64,000 bases of DNA, from NCBI RefSeq assembly GCF_000160755.1, contig NZ_GG668578.1:455047-519046 (forward strand), written 5' to 3'. The stretch comes from Proteus mirabilis ATCC 29906 (GTDB taxonomy: Bacteria; Pseudomonadota; Gammaproteobacteria; Enterobacterales; Enterobacteriaceae). Position 1 is the first letter of the stretch; every line of letters begins with the position of its first letter. The notes beneath the pieces are model-generated. The model ran no database searches. It saw nothing but the letters and a program-made list of their open reading frames with translations, and was not told where the DNA came from. The translations under genes were made by a program, and so were the position numbers. Shown here one piece after another: positions 19,163 through 26,303 of the stretch.

Positions 19163-19954
19163 TTAACTACTTTGCCGATAGTCAAAGCTCAAGGGTGCAA
19201 TAAATGAGAAAGAGCCGTTAACTAAACGGTGGCTTTCAGGTGCCGGAAATGGCGATGCCCGTTTAATAGTGTTAATCGCTTCTTTATCAAGGATACGATT
19301 ACCTGACGAGGTTTGTATACTCACATCTAATAACTCACCTTTTGCATTGAGCGAAATTTCAACTTGTGTCACTCCCGTCGCTTTAAAACGTAATGCTGCA
19401 CGAGGGTAACGTTTATACATATCAATATGGCTATGGACTAAACTTTCCCACCCCATTTGACCACTGCGAGATGATGAAGCGGTACTGGTAAAATCGGCAC
19501 TACTGGTCGCGTTTTCACCTGATAAAGGGGCGGTTGTGGTATCTGCTGGCGCTTCTGAAACGGGAAGATCATCAGGCACTTTTACCACGACAGGCTTAGG
19601 CTTAACCACGGGTTTCACCTTTGGCTTTTCCGCAACTCGCTCATAAGTTCCCTGTTCGACTACAGGCATTTTAGGCACATCAAGTTGCTCTTTCATCGGC
19701 TCTGGCTCGGCAGCTTCTGGAACTGACATCACCTGTTCAGGCCCAACAGGAACCTCTTTGGGTTCTGCTTTTGCCAATTGATAAAGCCCCACTTGCATCG
19801 TCATTGCTGGAGGTAAAACCGCATATTGCTCATCTTTCGTCGTTATCCAACCTATAGCAACAACAACCAAGGTGACATGAAACACAATACTGGCAGTTAA
19901 CCCACCAATAGAAAAGGACCAACGGCGTGGAAAAGTCGCCGACATACTACTCAT
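19163..19954 (-). CDS. TonB-like energy transducer
   Basis: 263 residues. One N-terminal membrane anchor (about 13-40, in the SIGGLTASIVFHVTLVVVA stretch), a long proline/lysine/glutamate-rich spacer (KPKVKPVVKPKPVVVKVP), and a C-terminal TonB fold with the YPRAALRFKATGVTQVEISL motif. This is the layout of proteins that carry proton-motive force to outer-membrane receptors. Start set at ATG 19954 with AGAGG 8 bases upstream; the open frame to 20008 lacks a ribosome site. It is divergent from a sigma/anti-sigma/receptor/transporter/protease locus, which suggests a dedicated TonB, like FusB of Pectobacterium or HasB. It could instead be the cell's main TonB; the window cannot decide. Confidence 0.88.
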   Translation of the reverse strand: MSSMSATFPRRWSFSIGGLTASIVFHVTLVVVAIGWITTKDEQYAVLPPAMTMQVGLYQLAKAEPKEVPVGPEQVMSVPEAAEPEPMKEQLDVPKMPVVEQGTYERVAEKPKVKPVVKPKPVVVKVPDDLPVSEAPADTTTAPLSGENATSSADFTSTASSSRSGQMGWESLVHSHIDMYKRYPRAALRFKATGVTQVEISLNAKGELLDVSIQTSSGNRILDKEAINTIKRASPFPAPESHRLVNGSFSFIAPLSFDYRQSS

Positions 19955-20004
19955 AATTCTTGCCTCTGATTTTCTTTCTAATGAATTATAGGCATAATAC
20001 AAAC

Positions 20005-20023
20005 ACAAATGATATTGCTTATT
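20005..20023. promoter_or_regulatory. Weak Fur-box-like site between tonB-like gene and ECF sigma gene
   Basis: ACAAATGATATTGCTTATT matches 12 of 19 positions of the Fur consensus, in the 171-base divergent promoter region. Iron control is common for such loci; the match alone is weak. Confidence 0.35.
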
Positions 20024-20125
20024 ATTAATAATACAATAAAAAATTAGCTAAATATTGATTATAAAAATTCCTTATTAGAAGCAGTAATAGCTTATTATTT
20101 CACTCTTTTTTAGACACCAGAGACT

Positions 20126-20674
20126 ATGACTAGCGATAAATCATTAGCACAAAAAATCAGTTGTGCCTACCAATCAACCTATGGTCAGCTTGTACGTTTT
20201 TTCCAAAAACGCACGGGTAATCACCATGATGCGGATGATTTGTCTCAAGATGTGTTTACACTATGGCTAAATCGAAAAGAACAAACTCCTGTCCAAGAGC
20301 AGCGTGCTTTTTTATTTAAAATAGCGAACCACGTTTTGATCGATCATTGGAGGAAAAACCAAAAACAAAAAAATATCTATCAAGAAGATTATCAATTAGA
20401 AGATGCGGTACAGAGCTATACGACAGAGCTTGATCCCGGGCACGTCCTTGAGCATCAACAGCGTTTAGATTTACTGACACAAGCTATTGATACTCTTCCT
20501 CCCCGCCGTCGAGAAGCTTTTATTCTTTATCGCTTTGATGGATTATCACAAAGCGAAATTGCAGAACAAATGGAAATTTCGATAAGCATGGTAGAGAAAC
20601 ATATTGCCGCAGCACTATTACATTGTAAAAGATATGTCGATGCAGGACAGGAGAAATGCACCAATGACGAGTAA
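20126..20674 (+). CDS. ECF sigma factor, FecI type
   Basis: 182 residues, extracytoplasmic-function sigma factor. Region 2 at about 15-80 (YGQLVRFFQKRTG..DADDLSQDVF) for -10 recognition and core binding; region 4 at about 120-172 (LPPRRREAFILYRFDG..MVEKHIAAAL) for -35 recognition. ECF factors of this class are held by a FecR-type membrane protein and freed when a loaded TonB-dependent receptor signals through its N-terminal STN domain. All three partners follow in order here. Its last 11 bases overlap the fecR-like gene, so the two are co-translated. The target is presumably the receptor-transporter-protease unit just downstream. Confidence 0.93.
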   Translation: MTSDKSLAQKISCAYQSTYGQLVRFFQKRTGNHHDADDLSQDVFTLWLNRKEQTPVQEQRAFLFKIANHVLIDHWRKNQKQKNIYQEDYQLEDAVQSYTTELDPGHVLEHQQRLDLLTQAIDTLPPRRREAFILYRFDGLSQSEIAEQMEISISMVEKHIAAALLHCKRYVDAGQEKCTNDE

Positions 20675-21677
20675 GTCGGGAAATCAACCTCACACAGATG
20701 AGGCGCCTGCAACGCTTTTGGCAGATACCCATGATCAATTAAGCCAGCAATCTATTGATGAACAAGCTGCGCTTTGGTTCACCCGTCAACATAGTCAGCA
20801 AATGAGTTCACAGCAACGACAAGCCTTTAAACAGTGGGTAGCAGATAAAGATAATCAACAAGCTTATCAAGCTATCGCGGAAATTTGGCATAGTTGTGAA
20901 GCCTTACCACGCCCTACTATTGTGCCTATAGAAAAAAGGAAATCTTCACTCTGGCGCCCCTTTATTCACACTACAGCCGCACTCTGTTTAGTTGCTGTGT
21001 TATATCTTCCTTATAGTCATTTACCTGCCCTGTTAATGGATAATATGACCTTAGCCACCAGCAATTTTCCTAAAGAGATGACCCTCGCTGATGGCTCTAA
21101 AGTTTTTTTAAATAGAAATACACAGGTACGCGTCTCGTATGTCCAAACCCAAAGACGCCTTTGGTTAGATAAAGGTGAGGCTTATTTTAAAGTAAAACCC
21201 AATCCTTATCGGCCATTTTATGTCCATGCTGATGAGCGATTAATTAAAGTTGTCGGTACTGAATTTGAAGTGAGTCGTTATCAAAATAATCAAATTAGTG
21301 TCGCCGTACATGAAGGCATTGTTGAAGTTAAAGCCACAGAAAAATCCCCTGCGACTTACCTATATGCTGGCTCTCAAGCAATTAGCCAATCAACTGATAA
21401 TCAATTTGTCATTTCCTCAGTCAATGCTGATTCTGTAGCAAGCTGGCGTTTTGGGCAACTCCATTTCTTTGAACAACCACTTGGTGACGTGATCACTAAA
21501 TTAAAACCTTATCTGGATATCAACGTTCATATCTCATCAGCCGATGTAGCAAAAATAAAGGTATCAGGTGTAGCAAATATTAATGACGCGAAAAGCTTTA
21601 TTACTGCACTTCCGCTACTTTTACCGGTTAATGTTATTTTTACTGATAAAAATAATGTGTTAATTATCAATAAGTAA
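20664..21677 (+). CDS. FecR-type anti-sigma/signal transducer
   Basis: 337 residues starting at ATG 20664, which overlaps the sigma gene by 11 bases with GGAG 10 bases upstream; the frame is open further back to 20604 but only inside the sigma gene. N-terminal cytoplasmic DUF4880-like segment (about 33-76, DEQAALWFTRQHS and AFKQWVADKDNQQAY), one membrane span at about 100-120, then the periplasmic FecR domain (about 145-240, MTLADGSKVFLNRNT and VVGTEFEVSRY) and a C-terminal STN-like tail. Family role: passes the signal from the receptor's N-terminal domain to the sigma factor. The order sigma-FecR-receptor matches fecIRA-type loci. Confidence 0.92.
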   Translation: MTSKSGNQPHTDEAPATLLADTHDQLSQQSIDEQAALWFTRQHSQQMSSQQRQAFKQWVADKDNQQAYQAIAEIWHSCEALPRPTIVPIEKRKSSLWRPFIHTTAALCLVAVLYLPYSHLPALLMDNMTLATSNFPKEMTLADGSKVFLNRNTQVRVSYVQTQRRLWLDKGEAYFKVKPNPYRPFYVHADERLIKVVGTEFEVSRYQNNQISVAVHEGIVEVKATEKSPATYLYAGSQAISQSTDNQFVISSVNADSVASWRFGQLHFFEQPLGDVITKLKPYLDINVHISSADVAKIKVSGVANINDAKSFITALPLLLPVNVIFTDKNNVLIINK

Positions 21678-21707
21678 AAACAAACATGAAAAATATTCTT
21701 TTTTACA

Positions 21708-21731
21708 GGTGAGGATAATTCTCATTTCACC
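21708..21731 (+). promoter_or_regulatory. Inverted repeat with Fur-like core before the receptor gene
   Basis: GGTGA (21708-21712) and TCACC (21727-21731) flank GGATAATTCTCATT, whose wider 19-mer (21711-21729) matches the Fur consensus at 11 positions. It lies in the 103-base gap between the fecR-like gene and the receptor, where a promoter for the cognate ECF sigma factor would also be expected. Either role is unproven. Confidence 0.35.
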
Positions 21732-21780
21732 CTCTTACTTAGTAACAAAAATTATTAAGTCTATGAATGGGATTGGTGAA

Positions 21781-24531
21781 ATGAGAATACATAATAAAAA
21801 AAGGCCCCTAAAAAGGTCGCTACTCACATTATTAATAACGGCTACCGTGGCAGCCCCTTATAGTTATGCGGCAACGCTATCAGTCTCTTTACCAGAGCAA
21901 TCTTTAGCTGATTCTTTAAACACTATTGCTAAACAAGGTCAGGTACAAATTCTGTTTGATGCCAACGCAATAAAAAACTTACGGGCTCCTGCACTCTCTG
22001 GTCAATATGAAACCCATACCGCATTACAAAAGGTGTTAATCGGTAGTGGTATGGAAATTATTTCACAGGGAAATGGCTTTGTTATTCGTCCATTAGCAAC
22101 AAGCAGTACGATTGTGATCCCTGAAGTTAAAGTCACAGGGGTGGGAAGCAGTTATCATCCTGCTACAGATGTTGTTTCAGCACCACAATACATCACCTCT
22201 GAAGAGATAAAGCAACGTAATACTGGCGATGGCAATGTCACCGACTTACTTAAAAGTAACCCTGCGGTTCAATTTGCAAATAACGATAGCAACTCGATGA
22301 ACCAAGGTGAAATTAAGCCCTCACGTATTTCTATTCATGGCTCCAGTAGCTATCAAAATGCCTATAAACTTGATGGCGTCAGTTTTAATAATGACTTTGA
22401 TCCGGCCAATTCGGGCAATGGTGAAACCAATACCCGTATTACCAGTGATGAGCAAGGGATGTATCTTGATAGTCGACTTATTGATAGTGTCACCGTTTAC
22501 GATAACAATATTCCCGTTGAATTTGGCGGATTTACTGGAGGCACAGTTGAAGTACAAAGTCGTCGTTGGTCTGGTGAAACCCATGCCAATGCCTATTACC
22601 GTACTACCCGTTCAAGCTGGAATAATATTTTCACCGATCCCAAATTAAAATTTGATACTGCAAATAATGATTTTAGTAATCCAGCCCGTTTCCAGAAAAA
22701 ATATGATAAACAAAACTATGGCGGTTGGTTTGAAACAGGTTTAACGGAAAATACAGGATTAATTTTCTCAGCTTCTCGTCGGGAATCAACCATTCCGATG
22801 ATGATAAGTGCTGAAGGGGGAATTGTTCACACCCCTGAAGGCGAATTAGAGCATGTATTACAAAGCCCACATTATCGTGATCAAACGCGTACTTCAGATA
22901 ACTACTTTATCAAATATTCTTGGAATATCTCTGATAAACAATCTTTTGATCTATCAAGTAATATTGCCCGTTATAAGAGCTATCTGTTCTCCAGCTCTGT
23001 GTATAACTCCGGTTATGATAATGAACATAATGGACTCAGTTTTACCGCCCTTTATAAGCATCAACTTGCGCTAGGAACCTTAGAGTTAACCGCAGGTTAT
23101 CAAAATCTGGAAGATAAACGCACCAATGATCAAGACTACTTTATCAAAGTAGAAGATTACACTGATTGGCAACACCCTAATCAAGTCTCCAGTGGTGGTC
23201 AAGGTGATCTGCGTAGTAAACAAGAAACCTATAGCGCCAAGAGTATTATGCGTTTTGATCCCATCGTGTGGGGTACCGTCACTCATCGCCCCACCACCGG
23301 ATTTGAAATTAGCCGCACCAAAGGCGCTTATATTCGTGATAAAACCTATTACAACTATACCTATCGCGGCATGACGGTCAATGATGAATGGATGGGAAGC
23401 TTATCACAAACGACGCGTTTTCTAGCGGGTACCCATAATGCGTCTTATATCAATTATTCATTTTTTATTGACGATAATATTCAATATAAACGCCTCACCT
23501 TACGTCCCGGTGTACGTTTAGATCGTGATGATTTTGTACAAAAAAACAACCTCTCACCTCGTTTAAGTGCTACTTACGATATTTGGGGCACAGGTAATAC
23601 TTTAATTATTGGTGGGGTAAACCGTTACTATGGACGTTCAATGCTCACTTACGCCCTTTATGGTGCGCAAAATGCCGGTTTACAACACTGCTATTTTGAC
23701 TGTCAAACATCGGAGGAAAAGTGGACTAATCGTACCGACTTTGATGGTGTTGATTCACTAAAAACCCCTTATAACGATGAATTCACTCTAGGTCTACAAC
23801 AAGAGATAGCCTCAACCACTTGGCGTTTACAGTATGTGCATCGCAATGGTCGTGATGAGGTGCGTAGTGATACTAAATATCCAGACTCAACCATTGATGA
23901 AAAACGTGCTATTCGCCACTTCAATAATAATGGTCGTAGTACACACGATACCTTAACGCTCTCCGTGAGAAATAGCCAACCATGGGAGCTTGCTAAAGCC
24001 GATCACGTCTTTAATGCTTCGATTAGCTGGCAAAAAAGCAAAACCAATACGCCAAAAGACTCAGGTTATGCCAATTTTGATCCCAGCGTTCAAGGGATGA
24101 ACTATGACAAGGTGTGGTATGGCGGAAAAATTATCAATGCCAAAGACTTACCCTCTGACAACTTTAACTCGCCGTTAAAAGTGACCGCTGAGCTAACCAG
24201 TGTTTGGGATGATGTAGGAGTGACTTGGTTTAACCGTTTGCAATGGAATGGAGCTCGTTCACAAGCAGAGAAAGCCAATAATGGTGCGCCAAAACCAAGT
24301 GAGTACGGCCCGCTATTTGAATATAAAAAACGTCATTACAGTAGTCGTTTTACTTGGGATACCAAGCTCAGTTGGCAGCCTGAATTTGCTTACGGTGTAG
24401 GTATTTCCGTTGAAGTGAATAACGTACTCAATACCAAAAATGTCAATGATTACATTACCTATCAAGATAAAGAGTACAAATCTTACGAGCCAGGTCGACA
24501 GTTCTGGCTACAAGTCAGCTATGACTATTAA
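21781..24531 (+). CDS. TonB-dependent receptor with STN signalling domain (FusA/YddB-like by context)
   Basis: 916 residues from ATG 21781. Signal peptide with a basic start (MRIHNKKRPLKR) and likely cleavage after YSYA, then an STN domain (about 35-105, SLADSLNTIAKQGQVQILFD) that contacts FecR, a plug domain (about 120-260, TSEEIKQRNTGDGNVTDLL, KLDGVSFN), and a 22-strand beta-barrel ending YDY with the terminal aromatic used for outer-membrane insertion. Starts at 21763 or a GTG at 21709 are possible but lengthen the N-terminus unusually. The substrate is not readable from the sequence. The gene order receptor-YddA-type ABC-M16 protease points to uptake of a protein or peptide (possibly an iron protein) rather than a simple siderophore. 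Confidence 0.9.
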   Translation: MRIHNKKRPLKRSLLTLLITATVAAPYSYAATLSVSLPEQSLADSLNTIAKQGQVQILFDANAIKNLRAPALSGQYETHTALQKVLIGSGMEIISQGNGFVIRPLATSSTIVIPEVKVTGVGSSYHPATDVVSAPQYITSEEIKQRNTGDGNVTDLLKSNPAVQFANNDSNSMNQGEIKPSRISIHGSSSYQNAYKLDGVSFNNDFDPANSGNGETNTRITSDEQGMYLDSRLIDSVTVYDNNIPVEFGGFTGGTVEVQSRRWSGETHANAYYRTTRSSWNNIFTDPKLKFDTANNDFSNPARFQKKYDKQNYGGWFETGLTENTGLIFSASRRESTIPMMISAEGGIVHTPEGELEHVLQSPHYRDQTRTSDNYFIKYSWNISDKQSFDLSSNIARYKSYLFSSSVYNSGYDNEHNGLSFTALYKHQLALGTLELTAGYQNLEDKRTNDQDYFIKVEDYTDWQHPNQVSSGGQGDLRSKQETYSAKSIMRFDPIVWGTVTHRPTTGFEISRTKGAYIRDKTYYNYTYRGMTVNDEWMGSLSQTTRFLAGTHNASYINYSFFIDDNIQYKRLTLRPGVRLDRDDFVQKNNLSPRLSATYDIWGTGNTLIIGGVNRYYGRSMLTYALYGAQNAGLQHCYFDCQTSEEKWTNRTDFDGVDSLKTPYNDEFTLGLQQEIASTTWRLQYVHRNGRDEVRSDTKYPDSTIDEKRAIRHFNNNGRSTHDTLTLSVRNSQPWELAKADHVFNASISWQKSKTNTPKDSGYANFDPSVQGMNYDKVWYGGKIINAKDLPSDNFNSPLKVTAELTSVWDDVGVTWFNRLQWNGARSQAEKANNGAPKPSEYGPLFEYKKRHYSSRFTWDTKLSWQPEFAYGVGISVEVNNVLNTKNVNDYITYQDKEYKSYEPGRQFWLQVSYDY

Positions 24532-24593
24532 AAATTGATGAAGTTAATGTGAGCAACCGAGTCAATAAACAATAAAAACATGACAAATAAGCA

Positions 24594-26303
24594 ATGAAAA
24601 CAATAAAACAATTTTTCTATTTGGTTTCACCTTTTTGGGGGCGGCGTGCCGCCCTTTACTGCTGGTTCCTATTAATTCTCTCTTTAACGTTAACCCTCTC
24701 ATCCGTTTGGTTTAACGTCAAAATGAATGAATGGAATGGCAGCTTCTATAACGCCCTACAACAACTCGATGGGCAAGCCTTATATAAACTGCTTCAACAG
24801 TTTGTGATTATTATTGCCGGATTAATTACCGTAGTCGTGATGGGTGATTTCTTACGCCAAAAAATGATCATTCGCTGGCGTGAAGGTATGACAGAGCAAG
24901 TGCTTGAGCGCTGGCTATCAAAAAATAGTAAACACTATATGTTGCGGTTAACCTCGCAAGAGCCAGATAACCCCGACCAACGAATTGCTGAAGATATTCG
25001 TTTACTGATTGAATCGACAATGCGCTTAACGGTGACCTTTTTACATTCACTGTTAACGCTTATCTCTTTTGCCACTATTTTATGGTCACTCTCTGGTGCG
25101 CTCTCTTTCTCTTTAGCAGGCAAAGAGTGGAATATACCGGGTTATATGTTCTGGGCCTGTATTATTTATACTCTTATCGGGATCACCATCACCCAGCTCA
25201 TTGGTTCTCCATTACGTAAAATCAATATGGATAAACAGCGTAAAGAGGCGGATTACCGTACTGCGCTTATCACACGTAAACAACATGGTGATGCTATTGC
25301 TGGTCAACGGGGTGAAATGAGCGATCGTCATGAACTGATGGGACGCTTTTTAGAGGTGATCCGCAACTGGAATAACCTTATCCGTTATGAAAGAAACCTT
25401 GCTTTCTTTACTGTGGGTTATCAGCAAGCCACGGCAATGGCGCCAATTATTTTTGCTTTGCCAAAATTCCTCGCCGGCGAATTAATGCTAGGGGGATTAA
25501 TGCAGTTACGACAAGCCTTCTCCAGTGTTGCTGGGGCATTAAGCTGGTTTATTTTCTCCTATAAAGAAATTGCTGCATGGCAGGCAACGGTTACCCGTCT
25601 TTATCATTTTGTGGTGTTGTTAGAGCATGATCACCAACCTGAGATCACCGAGTTAGATGATAAACAAACTAAGCTGACAGCCAATTTATCGTTGTTTATG
25701 CAAGACGATAGATTATTAATTAACAATATTCACTTTTCTCTCAAAGCGGGTGAATTGGCGGTAATTGAAGGTAGCTCAGGTATCGGGAAATCAACGCTGT
25801 TACGTGCGTTAAGCGGCCACTGGCCTTATTTTAAAGGAGATATTCAACGGGTAACCAATATCAGTTGGCTCCCACAACGTATGTATCTGCCTGTTGCCCG
25901 CTTAGATAGCTTATTAGCTTATCCTTGCCAAGCATCTCAGTTCTCACAACAAGAGTACCAAGAAGTGCTTCATTGGGTGGGGCTAGATAAAATAAAAAAT
26001 CAGCTTTCACTGGAAACAGATTGGACAACACGCTTATCCGGTGGTGAACAACAACGTCTTATCTTTGCCCGTTTATTACTCAATAAACCCGATCTTATTT
26101 TATTAGATGAAACCACATCCGCTCTTGATGAACAAAATGCCCTACATATGTTGTTATTACTTAAACAGCATCTACCAACCTCGGGCATTGTCTTAGTCAG
26201 TCATCAGCGTTTCACTCACGCTATTGCCGAGCAAGTAATTTCATTACAAGCGCCGACTGCGTCCTCCTCTCAATCAGCTGGAGTTACTGAATATGTATCG
26301 TAA
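24594..26303 (+). CDS. ABC transporter, SbmA/BacA-fused ATPase, YddA/FusD-like
   Basis: 569 residues; membrane and ATPase domains in one chain. The N-terminal half has about six membrane segments with the SbmA/BacA-family signature (VWFNVKMNEWNGSFYNALQ, IRWREGMTE, DNPDQRIAEDI). The C-terminal ATPase has Walker A GSSGIGKS at 393-400, signature LSGGEQQR from 481, and LILLDETTSALD. It resembles E. coli YddA (561 residues), which sits in the yddA-yddB-pqqL operon, and takes the position of FusD in Fus systems. Known relatives import peptides or cobalamin; FusD-type members are proposed to take up cleavage products. Its last 11 bases overlap the protease gene. Confidence 0.9.
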   Translation: MKTIKQFFYLVSPFWGRRAALYCWFLLILSLTLTLSSVWFNVKMNEWNGSFYNALQQLDGQALYKLLQQFVIIIAGLITVVVMGDFLRQKMIIRWREGMTEQVLERWLSKNSKHYMLRLTSQEPDNPDQRIAEDIRLLIESTMRLTVTFLHSLLTLISFATILWSLSGALSFSLAGKEWNIPGYMFWACIIYTLIGITITQLIGSPLRKINMDKQRKEADYRTALITRKQHGDAIAGQRGEMSDRHELMGRFLEVIRNWNNLIRYERNLAFFTVGYQQATAMAPIIFALPKFLAGELMLGGLMQLRQAFSSVAGALSWFIFSYKEIAAWQATVTRLYHFVVLLEHDHQPEITELDDKQTKLTANLSLFMQDDRLLINNIHFSLKAGELAVIEGSSGIGKSTLLRALSGHWPYFKGDIQRVTNISWLPQRMYLPVARLDSLLAYPCQASQFSQQEYQEVLHWVGLDKIKNQLSLETDWTTRLSGGEQQRLIFARLLLNKPDLILLDETTSALDEQNALHMLLLLKQHLPTSGIVLVSHQRFTHAIAEQVISLQAPTASSSQSAGVTEYVS

